Shown: positions 18,978 through 27,937 of the stretch, one piece after another
Position numbering within the stretch: position 1 is the first letter of the stretch
How the letters are laid out: every line of letters begins with the position of its first letter
Assembly: GCF_000215105.1 (NCBI RefSeq)
Contig: NC_015588.1
Location: 2,294,001 to 2,358,000 of the forward strand
Source: Isoptericola variabilis 225
GTDB lineage: Bacteria; Actinomycetota; Actinomycetes; Actinomycetales; Cellulomonadaceae
Reading direction: 5' to 3'
DNA length: 64,000 nucleotides
Position numbers and translations under genes: made by a program
Notes under the pieces: model-generated
What the model was told of the DNA's origin: nothing
Database searches by the model: none
Seen by the model: the letters and a program-made list of their open reading frames with translations, nothing else

Positions 18978-19835
18978 CTACCCCGCGAGGGCGACGGTGC
19001 CGGTGATGGTCGTGACGGTGTCGCCCCCGACCCACACGGTCCCGTCGGTCGCGAGGTGCACGTGCACGCGGCCGCGGCGCCCGAGCGCGGTGCCCTGCGA
19101 CACCACGTACGACGCCGGGAGCGCCCGCCCGGCGAGCCACTGGCCGATGCCGGCGTTGAGCGAGCCCGTCACCGGGTCCTCCGGCGCACCGATCTCGGGG
19201 ATGAACGCCCGCACCTCGACGGCGGCGTCCGACTCGCCCCTCGCGTACGGGCCGACGACGCCGATGCGCAGGTCGCCGAACGCGCCGAAGTCCGGCCGCA
19301 GGGCGAGGACCGCGGCGGCGTCGGCGAGCCGGACCGCAACCCAGCCCGGGCCGTTGTCGACCCATGCGGCGTCCACGACGTCGGACACCCGGAGGCGCAG
19401 CGCCCGCGCGATCCGCGCCAGGTCCTCCGTGCCGACCGGCCCGGACCGCACCAGGGGCGGCGCGGCGAACGCGAGGCGGGCACCGCCGTCGGGCAGCTCC
19501 TGACGCCGGACGGTCACGAGCCCGGCCGCGCACTCCTGCACGACGTCGTCCCCCGCGGGCCGGCCGCCCGCCTCGAGCCAGGCGTGGGCGCTGCCGAGCG
19601 TGGGGTGGCCCGCGAACGGCAGCTCGCCGCCCGGCGTCCAGATCCGCAGCCGGTAGTCGGCACCGGGCGCCGTCGGCTCGAGGAGGAAGGTGGTCTCGGA
19701 GAGGTTGGTCCATCGGGCGAAGGCCGCCATCTGCGCGTCGTCGAGCCCGTCGGCGTCGTGCACGACGGCGACGGGGTTGCCCGCGAGCGGCCCGGAGGCG
19801 AAGACGTCGACCTGGCGGAAGGGAAGCGTGGCCAC
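18978..19835 (-). CDS. PhzF-family isomerase/epimerase
   Basis: A 285-residue protein of the PhzF (diaminopimelate-epimerase-like) fold. Visible are FRQVDVFASGPLAGNPVAVV, the catalytic-region SETTFLL, ELPFAGHPTLGSA and the C-terminal GAPEDPVTGSLN motif. No phenazine genes are nearby, so the symbol phzF is not justified; most such proteins have unknown small-molecule substrates. GTG start with TACGGT 6 bases upstream. It converges with the DUF418 gene and is divergent from the aldo/keto reductase. Confidence 0.88.
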   Translation of the reverse strand: MATLPFRQVDVFASGPLAGNPVAVVHDADGLDDAQMAAFARWTNLSETTFLLEPTAPGADYRLRIWTPGGELPFAGHPTLGSAHAWLEAGGRPAGDDVVQECAAGLVTVRRQELPDGGARLAFAAPPLVRSGPVGTEDLARIARALRLRVSDVVDAAWVDNGPGWVAVRLADAAAVLALRPDFGAFGDLRIGVVGPYARGESDAAVEVRAFIPEIGAPEDPVTGSLNAGIGQWLAGRALPASYVVSQGTALGRRGRVHVHLATDGTVWVGGDTVTTITGTVALAG

Positions 19836-19873
19836 GCCGCCACCGTACCGACCCGGCCCGTAAGGTCGGGGTC

Positions 19874-20854
19874 ATGACCTCCCACGACGTCGCCTCGCCT
19901 CCGCTGCGCCGCCTCGGCCGCTCCGGCCTCGCCGTGTCCGCCGTCGGGCTCGGCTGCAACAACCTCGGCCGGCCCGGCACGGCGAGCGAGACGCAGGAGG
20001 GGGCGAACGCCGTCGTGCACGCCGCGATCGACGCGGGCGTGACCTTCTTCGACACCGCCGACCGGTACGGCGCACGCCCCGGCCTGAGCGAGGAGCTGCT
20101 CGGTGCGGCGCTGAGGGGTCGGCGCGACGACGTGGTGGTCGCGACCAAGTTCGGCCTCGACATGAACGGCGCGAACGGCGCCGACTTCGGCGCTCGCGGG
20201 TCCCGCCGGTACGTCGTCCGGGCGTGCGAGGCGTCGCTGCGACGCCTGCAGACCGACTGGATCGACCTCTACCAGCTGCACACGCCCGACCCTGCGACGC
20301 CGATCGAGGAGACGCTCGCCGCCCTGGACGACCTGGTCCGCGCGGGCAAGGTCCGGTACGTCGGTCACTCGAACCTCCGCGGCTGGCAGGTCGCCGACGC
20401 CGAGCACGCCGCCCGCGCCCTGGGCACGGGCACGCGGTTCGTCTCGGCCCAGAACCACTACAACCTGCTCGAGCGCGGCATCGAGCGCGAGGTGCTGCCC
20501 GCGGCCGAGGCGTACGGGATCGGCGTGCTGCCCTACTTCCCGCTCGCCAACGGTCTCCTCACCGGCAAGTACGCGGGCGGCGCACGGCCCGAGGGCTCGC
20601 GGCTCGTGGACGCCAAGCCGCACCTGCTCGAGTCCGCGCCGTGGGAGGCGCTCGACCGGTTGCGCGCGTTCTGCGAGGTGCGCGGCATCGAGGAGGTCGA
20701 CGTCGCGTTCTCGTGGCTGCTGACCCGCCCCCAGGTCGCGAGCGTCATCGCCGGCGCGACGGCGCCCGAGCAGGTCCGGCGCAACGCCCGCGCGTGGTCG
20801 TGGCGGGCGACGGACTCCGACCTCGCCGAGCTCGAGGAGATCTTCCCGGCCTGA
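19874..20854 (+). CDS. aldo/keto reductase
   Basis: A 326-residue NADPH-dependent TIM-barrel oxidoreductase. Visible are GLGCNNLG, FFDTADRYG (catalytic Asp and Tyr), ATKFGLD (catalytic Lys), YQLHTPDP (catalytic His), RYVGHSN, SAQNHYNLLER and the cofactor end VIAGATAPEQV. Substrate unknown; the protein resembles YajO/Tas-like reductases. TAAGGT lies 7 bases before the ATG at 19874, with no ribosome binding site, so a leaderless transcript is likely. Confidence 0.92.
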   Translation: MTSHDVASPPLRRLGRSGLAVSAVGLGCNNLGRPGTASETQEGANAVVHAAIDAGVTFFDTADRYGARPGLSEELLGAALRGRRDDVVVATKFGLDMNGANGADFGARGSRRYVVRACEASLRRLQTDWIDLYQLHTPDPATPIEETLAALDDLVRAGKVRYVGHSNLRGWQVADAEHAARALGTGTRFVSAQNHYNLLERGIEREVLPAAEAYGIGVLPYFPLANGLLTGKYAGGARPEGSRLVDAKPHLLESAPWEALDRLRAFCEVRGIEEVDVAFSWLLTRPQVASVIAGATAPEQVRRNARAWSWRATDSDLAELEEIFPA

Positions 20855-20878
20855 CGGCGGGAGCGCGCCGACGCCCGC

Positions 20879-21165
20879 TCACGGCCGGTAGCTGCAGAAC
20901 GTCCCCGTCGTCACCGACGTGCGCAGGTGCTCGCCGAGCTCGGGGTGGTGCTCGCCGATCCGCCGGATCGCGGCGCGGATCCGCTGCGTCACGGCGGACC
21001 GCGCGCGGTCGCCGAGGCCCTCGGCCTCGTCGATCTCGGCCTGCAGGTCGCGCACGCGCTGCTCGTACCGGCGCCGCGACGAGAGCCGCGAGGTCCGCGA
21101 GGCCCTTCGCGTCGGCGAGCCGCACCGTCCGCCCCGCGTACTCGAGCCGCCACACCTCACCCTCG
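20879..21165 (-). pseudogene. C-terminal remnant of a regulator-type protein, frameshifted
   Basis: Read on the minus strand, one frame gives EGEVWRLEYAGRTVRLADA and KGLADLAALVA. At about 21070-21090 the sense moves to another frame, giving RYEQRVRDLQAEIDEAEG, ARSAVTQRIRAAIRRI and a stop after GTFCSYRP. The two halves are neighbouring parts of a conserved C-terminal module seen in large actinobacterial regulators. The region between them is deleted with a shift of frame, and everything N-terminal is absent. The family name is from memory and is the weakest part of this call. Confidence 0.45.
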
Positions 21166-21296
21166 CCGACGAGTACGCGCGGCTGCGGCAGCTGCTGCCC
21201 GACCTGCGCGTGGTGGGCGGGTGCTGCGGCACCGACCACGCGCACGTGGCCGCGATCGCCGACCGGCTCGTCCCGGCCGGCGCGGTCGAGGGCTGA
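21150..21296 (+). pseudogene. C-terminal remnant of a homocysteine S-methyltransferase-like gene
   Basis: The plus-strand frame ending at 21296 reads LADEYARLRQLLPDLRVV then GGCCGTDHAHVAAIAD. GGCCG is the paired zinc-binding cysteine motif at the end of homocysteine S-methyltransferases (MmuM/BHMT type), and HVxAIAD is the usual following helix. The catalytic barrel upstream is absent: the fragment abuts, in opposite orientation, the regulator remnant. It must be a deletion leftover. Confidence 0.5.
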
Positions 21297-21317
21297 GCCG
21301 GCTCGTACCCTGGTGCG

Positions 21318-22262
21318 GTGACCTCCCCCGCTCTCGCACCGACGGCACCCGGCCGCGCGCCGGGTGCCGTCGTCGTGCCCGCTCCCGAGCGGGACGCGCG
21401 TGCGCGGGCGCACGCCGAACGGGCCGACGGGCTCACCGCCGTCTGGCGCGCGGCCCACGAGCGCGGCGAGGCGCACGCGATCGAGGACTTCCTCTTCACG
21501 TACTACCCGACGCGGCCCGGCCAGCTCCGGCGCTGGCACCCGGGCCCGGGCGTCGTGCTCGAGGCCGCGCCCGACGACGAGCGGCTCGGGTGGCGCTGGT
21601 ACCGCGAGGTCGCGCTGCCCGACGGCGGCGCCGGCGTGACGCTCGACGCGGCGGCGTTCCTCGCCGAGCGCGGGGACGCCGTGCGGTACGTGCGGGCGCT
21701 GGTCGGCGCGACGGCGGCCCGGCCCGGCACGTTCGGCTGCTTCGGCCTGCACGAGTGGGCCATGGTCTACCGCGACGCCGAGCGCGGCCGCGACCACCGG
21801 CACCCGCTGCCGCTGCGCCTCGGGCACGACGGGACGGACGCGGTCGTCGAGGGCCACCGCATCACGTGCTCGCACTTCGACGCGTTCCGGTTCTTCACGC
21901 CCGAGGCGCGCGACCGCAACCAGCTGCGACCGTCGCGCGAGCGGCAGCCGGCGATGGAGCAGCCCGGCTGCCTGCACGCCAACATGGACCTCTACAAGTG
22001 GGCCATGAAGCTCGGCCCGGCCGTGCCGGGCGAGCTGCTGCTCGACTGCTTCGAGCTCGCGCGCGACATCCGGTACACCGACATGGCCGCCTCGCCGTAC
22101 GACGTGTCGGCCTACGGCGTCGAGGCCGTGGCGATCGAGACGCCCGAGGGCAAGGCCGAGTACGTGCGCCGGCAGCGCGGGTTCGCCGAGCGGGCGCAGG
22201 TGCTGCGGGCGCGGCTCGTCGCGGCCTGCGACACGCTGCTCGACGCGGCCGACGTCGCCTGA
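21318..22262 (+). CDS. conserved actinobacterial protein often labelled 3-methyladenine DNA glycosylase
   Basis: A 314-residue soluble protein with conserved blocks AIEDFLFTYYPTRPGQLRRW, GCFGLHEWAMVYR, HFDAFRFFTPEA, MEQPGCLHANMDLYKWA and ELARDIRYTDMAASPYD. Proteins of this family are annotated as 3-methyladenine DNA glycosylases in databases, but I see no helix-hairpin-helix motif that would confirm it, so the enzymatic role is uncertain. The many conserved His, Cys and Asp residues suggest a metal or active site. GTG 21318 has TACCCT six bases upstream (leaderless pattern). Confidence 0.6.
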   Translation: MTSPALAPTAPGRAPGAVVVPAPERDARARAHAERADGLTAVWRAAHERGEAHAIEDFLFTYYPTRPGQLRRWHPGPGVVLEAAPDDERLGWRWYREVALPDGGAGVTLDAAAFLAERGDAVRYVRALVGATAARPGTFGCFGLHEWAMVYRDAERGRDHRHPLPLRLGHDGTDAVVEGHRITCSHFDAFRFFTPEARDRNQLRPSRERQPAMEQPGCLHANMDLYKWAMKLGPAVPGELLLDCFELARDIRYTDMAASPYDVSAYGVEAVAIETPEGKAEYVRRQRGFAERAQVLRARLVAACDTLLDAADVA

Positions 22263-22287
22263 CGGCCGCGGGTGGGAGCATCGACGC

Positions 22288-22812
22288 GTGCCGATCCTGC
22301 CTTCCGAGCGTGACCCCCGGCTGGTGACGATCCGCCGTGGTGGCACCCTGACCGACGAGCACCACCGCATGCTGGCCGAGTGGGCGGCCGTGTGCGCCGA
22401 GCGCGTGCTGCCCCTCTTCGAGAAGATCCGTCCCGACGACACGCGACCCCGCGACGCGATCGCGACCGGGCGCGCGTGGATCCGCGGCGAGGCGCGCATG
22501 CGCGAGGCGCACCAGGCGGCGTTCCCGGCGAACGCCGCCGGGAAGGGTCTTCCCGACCCGGCGCGGTTCGCGGCGCTCGCGGCGGGACAGGCCGCGCCCG
22601 TCGCGCACGTCGCGGCGCACGCGCTCGGCGCCGCCGCGTACGCGATCCGCGCGGCGGCCGCCGACGCCGCCGCTCGCGGCGAGGACCCGGAGGCCGCCCG
22701 CCGCGCAGAGCGTGACTGGCAGCGCGAGCGCATCCCCGAGGAGCTGCGCGAGCTCGTGCTCGACGACCAGCGGCGGCGCAGCGCGAACTGCTGGAACGTC
22801 TTCGACGACTGA
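22288..22812 (+). CDS. Imm5-like putative immunity-type protein
   Basis: A 174-residue helical protein. The segments AEWAAVCAERVLPLFE, DAIATGRAWIRGEARM, PVAHVAAHALGAAAYAIRA and RIPEELRELVLDDQRRR fit the family databases call putative immunity protein (Imm-5-like). In toxin systems such proteins neutralise a partner, but no polymorphic toxin is adjacent here, so an orphan or unrelated role is equally possible. It follows the previous gene by 25 bases and converges with the CGNR regulator. Confidence 0.6.
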   Translation: MPILPSERDPRLVTIRRGGTLTDEHHRMLAEWAAVCAERVLPLFEKIRPDDTRPRDAIATGRAWIRGEARMREAHQAAFPANAAGKGLPDPARFAALAAGQAAPVAHVAAHALGAAAYAIRAAAADAAARGEDPEAARRAERDWQRERIPEELRELVLDDQRRRSANCWNVFDD

Positions 22813-22822
22813 GGCCCGCGGC

Positions 22823-23362
22823 TCAGGCGTGCGCGGCGCGGCGTGCGCGCAGCGCGGCCTGCGCGTTGCGGTTGGTGCACGCGGCGGAGCAGTAGCGCCG
22901 TGACCGGTTGCGCGAGAGGTCGAGCACGACGCCGCGGCAGTCGTCGTCGGCGCAGACGGCCAGGCGCGAGTGCTCGTCCTCGCGGATGACGTCGATCATC
23001 GCCATGGCCGTCTCCACGAGGATGCGGCGGGCGAGCGGCGCGTCGTCGGGCACCGCGTGGACGTGCCAGTCCTCCCCCGCGTGCCGGACGAGGCGGGGCA
23101 CGGCGCCGGCCTCGGCGAGCAGCTCGTTGACGAGGAGCGCCGCGTCGTCGCGGTCGGCGAGCAGCAGCTCGCGCAGCCGCGGGGCCAGCGCGCGGACCTC
23201 GTCGAGCTCGGACTGCGTGCCGTCGTGGCGCCCGGTGTAGCCGAAGCGGCGGAAGAACGCGTCGAGGTCGGCGACCGTCTCGAGCGTGCGCGGCGGCTCC
23301 TCGGCGTTGACGAGCGCGACGGCGGCCCGGAGCGCCCCGACGGTGTCATGAGCGAAGAGCAT
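22823..23362 (-). CDS. CGNR zinc-finger transcriptional regulator
   Basis: A 179-residue protein with the N-terminal ABATE-like stress-sensing domain (residues about 1-125) and a C-terminal CGNR zinc finger. The finger's four cysteines are in CADDDC and RRYCSAACTNRNAQ. The usual CGNR reads CTNR here. Such proteins are DNA-binding regulators of neighbouring transporters. It is divergent from an EamA exporter with only 39 bases between, so it most likely regulates both itself and the exporter. Confidence 0.88.
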   Translation of the reverse strand: MLFAHDTVGALRAAVALVNAEEPPRTLETVADLDAFFRRFGYTGRHDGTQSELDEVRALAPRLRELLLADRDDAALLVNELLAEAGAVPRLVRHAGEDWHVHAVPDDAPLARRILVETAMAMIDVIREDEHSRLAVCADDDCRGVVLDLSRNRSRRYCSAACTNRNAQAALRARRAAHA

Positions 23363-23401
23363 GTTGACAGATTACCGCACACAGTCCTAGCGTCATGAGT
23401 C

Positions 23402-24382
23402 ATGGCAACGGTGACGCATGACACCCCCGGCGTGCGGGGGTCGGCGCTGGGCGTGGGCCTCGGGCTCGCGCTCGTCTCGGCGGTGAGCTTCAGCCTCTCG
23501 GGGCCGCTCGCGGCCGGCCTGCTGCAGACGGGCTGGAGCCCGGGCGCGATCGTGCTCGTCCGGGTGGCGATCGGCGCGCTCGTCGTGCTGCCGTTCGGCA
23601 TCATCTCGCTGCGCCGGGACTGGGCGCCCGTGCGCCGCAACGCCCGGCTCGTCGTCGCGTACGGCGTGCTCGGCGTCGCGGCGACCCAGTTCTGCTACTT
23701 CGCGGCCGTCCAGCACATGCAGGTCGGCCCGGCGCTGCTCATCGAGTACACCGCGCCGGCCGCGGTCGTCGGCTGGTTCTGGGCGCGGCACGGCCAGCGT
23801 CCCGGCCTGCTCACGCTCGGCGGCGTCGGCCTCGCGGCCGCCGGCCTCGTGCTCGTGCTCGACCTCACGGGCGCCCGGCTCGACCCCGTCGGCGTCGCGT
23901 GGGCGCTCGGCGCCATGGTCGGGGTCTCGGCGTACTTCGTCATCAATGCCCGCACCGACACCGGTCTGCCGCCGCTCGCGCTCGCCGCGGGCGGCCTCAC
24001 CGTCGGCACCGTGGTGCTCGGGCTCCTCGCGGCGACGGGGCTCATGCCCGTCACGACGTCGCCCGCCCCGGCCGTGCTGGCGGGCGCGCAGGTGCCGTGG
24101 TGGCTGGTCCTCGTGGTCCTCGGCCTCGTCACCGCGGGCATCTCCTACGTCACGGGCGTCGCCGCGGGCCGCCGCCTCGGTGCGCGGCCGTCGTCGTTCG
24201 TCGGGCTGTCCGAGGTGGTCAGCGCCGTCGTGCTCGCCTGGCTCCTGCTCGGCCAGCTCCCCCGCCCGGTCCAGCTGGTCGGCGGCGTGCTCGTGCTGGC
24301 CGGCGTCGTCGCGGTCCAGCAGGGCGAGTCGGTGACCGCACGACGGACCGCCGCGCGGGCCCGTGCCACGATGCAGGCATGA
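23402..24382 (+). CDS. EamA/RhaT-family drug/metabolite exporter
   Basis: A 326-residue membrane protein with ten predicted helices in two EamA repeats (about residues 15-145 and 155-300), with VVGWFWARHGQRP near the junction and GLSEVVSAVVLAWLLLGQ in the second repeat. Members export amino acids or small metabolites; the substrate is unknown. It is controlled, by position, by the divergent CGNR regulator. Its stop overlaps the start of a 33-codon ORF. Confidence 0.88.
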   Translation: MATVTHDTPGVRGSALGVGLGLALVSAVSFSLSGPLAAGLLQTGWSPGAIVLVRVAIGALVVLPFGIISLRRDWAPVRRNARLVVAYGVLGVAATQFCYFAAVQHMQVGPALLIEYTAPAAVVGWFWARHGQRPGLLTLGGVGLAAAGLVLVLDLTGARLDPVGVAWALGAMVGVSAYFVINARTDTGLPPLALAAGGLTVGTVVLGLLAATGLMPVTTSPAPAVLAGAQVPWWLVLVVLGLVTAGISYVTGVAAGRRLGARPSSFVGLSEVVSAVVLAWLLLGQLPRPVQLVGGVLVLAGVVAVQQGESVTARRTAARARATMQA

Positions 24383-24480
24383 CTTCGACCCGCGAGCTCG
24401 CCGCCGCTCCGCAAGGACCCGTCGTCGTGCCCGACCCCGAGCGCATCGCGTACTACCGCCTGCTGTGGGACCTCGGCTGA
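24379..24480 (+). CDS. 33-residue ORF, possibly a gene remnant
   Basis: The ATG at 24379 overlaps the EamA stop as ATGA and gives a 33-residue product ending PDPERIAYYRLLWDLG. That ending resembles the last helix of aminoglycoside-phosphotransferase-like kinases, so this may be the tail of a deleted kinase gene now read by coupling. A real small protein is not excluded. I do not assign a function. Confidence 0.3.
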   Translation: MTSTRELAAAPQGPVVVPDPERIAYYRLLWDLG

Positions 24481-24505
24481 GCCCGGCTGACACAATGGCC
24501 GGACG

Positions 24506-27256
24506 ATGACGACCACCGCGACGACCACGACCCCCGCCTCCACGACCCCCCGCCCCGCCGGCACGCTCCTGCCCTACCTGCCCGCCCCGACGGGCAAGGC
24601 CCCGGACCCGGACGCGCTGTTCGAGGGCTTCGGCGAGTGGGCGTCGTCGACGGGCCGCGACCTGTACCCGCACCAGCAGGAGGCGCTGCTCGAGCTCGTC
24701 ACCGGCTCGCACGTCATCCTCGCGACGCCGACGGGCTCCGGGAAGTCGATGGTCGCGATGGGCGCGCAGTTCGCCGCGCTCGCCGCCCGCCGCTCGGGCA
24801 TGGGCGGGCGCACCTATTACACCGCGCCGCTCAAGGCCCTGGTGAGCGAGAAGTTCTTCGACCTCGTGGCGGCCTTCGGGTCGCGCAACGTCGGCATGAT
24901 GACGGGCGACTCGGCGGTCAACCCGGACGCCCCCATCATCTGCTGCACCGCGGAGATCCTCGCCAACCTCGCGCTGCGCCGCGGCGGCGGGACGCCCGAC
25001 GACGAGGACCGCATCGCCCAGGTCGTCATGGACGAGTTCCACTTCTACGGCGACCCGCAGCGCGGCTGGGCCTGGCAGGTGCCGCTGCTCGAGCTGCCCG
25101 ACACCCAGTTCCTGCTCATGTCCGCCACCCTCGGGGACACGACGCGCCTGCGCGAGGACCTCGAGGAGCGCTCGGGCCGGCCGGTCGCCGAGGTCACGGG
25201 CGCCGAACGGCCCGTCCCGCTGACGTTCTCCTACGTGGTCGAGCCGCTCGGCGAGGTCATCGAGGAGCTCGTCACCACGCACCGCGCCCCCGTCTACGTC
25301 GTGCACTTCACGCAGAAGGACGCGGTCGAGCGGGCGCAGGCGCTGCTGTCGACGAACCTCGCGTCCAAGGACGAGAAGGCCGCGATCGCGGCCGAGATCG
25401 GCGCGTTCCGGTTCGGCACGGGCTTTGGGAAGACGCTGAGCAAGTTCCTGCGCGCGGGCATCGGCGTGCACCACGCAGGCATGCTGCCCAAGTACCGCCG
25501 CCTCGTGGAGCGCCTCACGCAGCGCGGGCTGCTCAAGGTCGTGTGCGGCACCGACACGCTCGGCGTCGGCATCAACGTGCCGATCCGCACCGTGCTCATG
25601 ACGTCGCTCGTGAAGTTCGACGGCGAGCGCATGCGCCACCTCACCGCGCGCGAGTTCCACCAGATCGCCGGACGCGCGGGACGTGCCGGGTTCGACACCG
25701 TCGGCGAGGTGCTCGTCATGGCGCCCGAGCACGTGATCGAGAACCGCAAGGCGCTCGCCAAGGCCGGCGACGACCCGAAGAAGCTCAAGAAGATCGTCCG
25801 CAAGAAGGCGCCCGCCGGTGCGGTCAACTGGACCGACTCGACGTTCGAGCGCCTGCGCGACGCCGCGCCCGAGCCGCTCACGAGCCAGTTCCGCGTCAAC
25901 CACGCGATGGTCCTCAACGTGCTCGCCCGCACGCGCGAGACCCGCGCCGGCGACGGCGCCGTGGGCACCGTCGACCCGATCGACGCCATGCGGCACCTGC
26001 TCACGGCCAACCACGACAGCGAGGCCCAGCAGGCCGGGCACGTCCGGCAGGCCTTCCGCATCTACCGCTCGCTGCGCACGGCCGGCGTCGTGGAGAAGGT
26101 CCGCGTGCCGGACCCGTCGCGGCCGGCCGGGTACAGGCCCAGCGTGCGACTCGTCGTCGACCTGCCGCGCGACTTCGCGCTCAACGCTCCCCTGTCGCCG
26201 TTCGCGCTCGCGGCCATGGACCTGCTCGACGTGGAGTCCCCGACGCACGCGCTCGACGTCGTCTCGGTCATCGAGGCGACGCTCGACGACCCGCGCCAGA
26301 TCCTCTACGCGCAGCAGAACAAGGCCCGCGGCGAGGCCGTCGCGGCGATGAAGGCCGAGGGCCTGGAGTACGAGGAGCGCATGGAGGCGCTCGAGGACGT
26401 CACGTGGCCGCGGCCGCTCGCCGACCTGCTCGAGCCCGCGTTCGCGATGTACAAGCGGTCCAACCCGTGGGTCGCCGACGCCGAGCTCTCCCCCAAGTCG
26501 GTCGTGCGGGACATGCTCGAGCAGGCCATGACGTTCGCCGAGCTCGTGAGCGTCTACGGCCTCGAGCGCACCGAGGGCGTCGTGCTGCGCTACCTCGCCG
26601 ACGCCTACCGCGCGCTGCGCCAGGTCGTGCCGGAGGAGCACCGCACCGAGGAGGTGCACGAGGTCGTCGAGTGGCTCGGCGAGCTCGTGCGCGGCGTCGA
26701 CTCGTCGCTGCTCGACGAGTGGGAGCGTCTGCAGAACCCGGTCGACGATGACGCGGACGGCGTCGTCGACGGCGAGCTGGCGGAGGCGGGTGCCGAGGCG
26801 CCCGCACGGCCCGTCACCGGCAACCCGCGGGCGTTCCGGCGCCTCGTGCGCAACGCGATGTTCCGCCGCGTCGAGCTCGCCGCGCGGGAGGACTACGACG
26901 CGCTCGGCGCGCTCGACGGCGCCTCCGGGTGGGACGGCGACGCGTGGGCCGAGGCTCTCGACGAGCTGTTCGAGGCCCAGGGCGACGACGCGATCGGCAT
27001 CGGCCCGGCCGCGCGGTCGTCCGGCCTGCTGACGATCCTCGAGCCGGGTGCCGAGCTCCCGTCCGGTGCGACGACGTCGGGCGCCGACGGCGAGCACCAC
27101 ACGACGGTGCAGCCCGGCACGTGGTGGGTGCGGCAGGTGCTCGACGACGCCGACGGCGACCACGACCGGGCGATCACGGCGCTCGTCGACCTGCCTGCCA
27201 GCGACGAGGCGGGCACGGTCGTGCTCACGGTCGTCCACGTGGGTCGTTTCGCGTAG
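24506..27256 (+). CDS. superfamily II DEAD/DEAH-box helicase with DUF3516 C-terminus
   Basis: A 916-residue ATP-dependent helicase. The Walker A is ATPTGSGKS (73-81), Walker B/motif II DEFH (176-179), motif III SAT (206-208), and motif VI QIAGRAGRAG (386-395). The helicase core ends at about residue 420. The C-terminal half carries the DUF3516 region found in a Ski2-like actinobacterial helicase family, with a low-complexity stretch near 760. RNA is the likely substrate by family, unproven. The N-terminus is a Thr/Pro-rich tail. CACAAT lies 9 bases before the ATG. Confidence 0.9.
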   Translation: MTTTATTTTPASTTPRPAGTLLPYLPAPTGKAPDPDALFEGFGEWASSTGRDLYPHQQEALLELVTGSHVILATPTGSGKSMVAMGAQFAALAARRSGMGGRTYYTAPLKALVSEKFFDLVAAFGSRNVGMMTGDSAVNPDAPIICCTAEILANLALRRGGGTPDDEDRIAQVVMDEFHFYGDPQRGWAWQVPLLELPDTQFLLMSATLGDTTRLREDLEERSGRPVAEVTGAERPVPLTFSYVVEPLGEVIEELVTTHRAPVYVVHFTQKDAVERAQALLSTNLASKDEKAAIAAEIGAFRFGTGFGKTLSKFLRAGIGVHHAGMLPKYRRLVERLTQRGLLKVVCGTDTLGVGINVPIRTVLMTSLVKFDGERMRHLTAREFHQIAGRAGRAGFDTVGEVLVMAPEHVIENRKALAKAGDDPKKLKKIVRKKAPAGAVNWTDSTFERLRDAAPEPLTSQFRVNHAMVLNVLARTRETRAGDGAVGTVDPIDAMRHLLTANHDSEAQQAGHVRQAFRIYRSLRTAGVVEKVRVPDPSRPAGYRPSVRLVVDLPRDFALNAPLSPFALAAMDLLDVESPTHALDVVSVIEATLDDPRQILYAQQNKARGEAVAAMKAEGLEYEERMEALEDVTWPRPLADLLEPAFAMYKRSNPWVADAELSPKSVVRDMLEQAMTFAELVSVYGLERTEGVVLRYLADAYRALRQVVPEEHRTEEVHEVVEWLGELVRGVDSSLLDEWERLQNPVDDDADGVVDGELAEAGAEAPARPVTGNPRAFRRLVRNAMFRRVELAAREDYDALGALDGASGWDGDAWAEALDELFEAQGDDAIGIGPAARSSGLLTILEPGAELPSGATTSGADGEHHTTVQPGTWWVRQVLDDADGDHDRAITALVDLPASDEAGTVVLTVVHVGRFA

Positions 27257-27367
27257 GACCTCCCGGGATGTCCGGCCAGGACGTCGCGAGATCTTGCGGG
27301 TGACGTCCGGCCGCCGTCCAATCGGCACGAGGGAGCATTCCCGACAGCGACCAGCCAGGAGCGTGCC

Positions 27368-27919
27368 ATGGACAGCCAGACCACCACGTGGATCGTCGTC
27401 GCGATCGTCGTCCTGATCCTCGTCGCGCTGCTCGTGTGGTTCCTCGCGCGCCGGTCGAGCGCGGCCCACCAGAAGCGGGTCGACGCGCAGCGCGAGGAGG
27501 CCGCGGAGCTGCGGCGCAAGGCCGAGCGCGAGCGCATCGAGGTGCAGGAGCGCGAGGCGTCCGCCGCCAAGCTCGACGCCGAGGCGCGCATGGCTCAGGC
27601 CGAGGCGGACCGCAAGGCCGCGGAGGCGGCGCGGCTCCAGCAGGAGGCGCAGGACCGCAACGCGAAGGCCGGCGAGGGCCGCGAGCACGTCGAGGAGCGC
27701 CTGCGCCGGGCCGACGTGCTCGACCCCGACCGCGGGTCGTCGACGGGCGCGGGCGCCGGCGCGACCGGGACCGTCCACGTGCGCGACGACCGTGCCGACC
27801 GGCCGGCGGACGCGCAGGAGGACGTCCGCCGCGACGAGCACGGTGACGACGTGCACGGCGGCGACGTGCACGGGACGCACCGCGGCGAGCCGGGCGAGCC
27901 GGGCCGGCACCGCGCCTGA
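27368..27919 (+). CDS. membrane-anchored coiled-coil protein
   Basis: A 183-residue protein with one N-terminal membrane helix (WIVVAIVVLILVALLVWFLA, residues 8-27). A long charged Ala/Glu/Arg coiled coil follows (about 35-115), then an acidic, His- and Asp-rich disordered tail with repeated DVHGGDVHG. The predicted topology is N-out with the coil in the cytoplasm. No catalytic motif; the function is unknown. It has its own upstream region after the helicase. Confidence 0.7.
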   Translation: MDSQTTTWIVVAIVVLILVALLVWFLARRSSAAHQKRVDAQREEAAELRRKAERERIEVQEREASAAKLDAEARMAQAEADRKAAEAARLQQEAQDRNAKAGEGREHVEERLRRADVLDPDRGSSTGAGAGATGTVHVRDDRADRPADAQEDVRRDEHGDDVHGGDVHGTHRGEPGEPGRHRA

Positions 27920-27937
27920 CCCCTCGCCGGAGCTCGG

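Noticed and set aside
18978..19835. phenazine biosynthesis locus
   Set aside because: A lone PhzF-fold protein with no other phz genes is common and does not indicate phenazine synthesis.
22288..22812. toxin-immunity module
   Set aside because: The Imm5-like protein has no neighbouring polymorphic toxin or secretion gene, so a defence or competition system is not supported.
23393..27910. 1505-residue minus-strand ORF opposite the helicase
   Set aside because: It is the antisense shadow of the EamA, helicase and coiled-coil genes, with Arg/His-rich composition and no domain.
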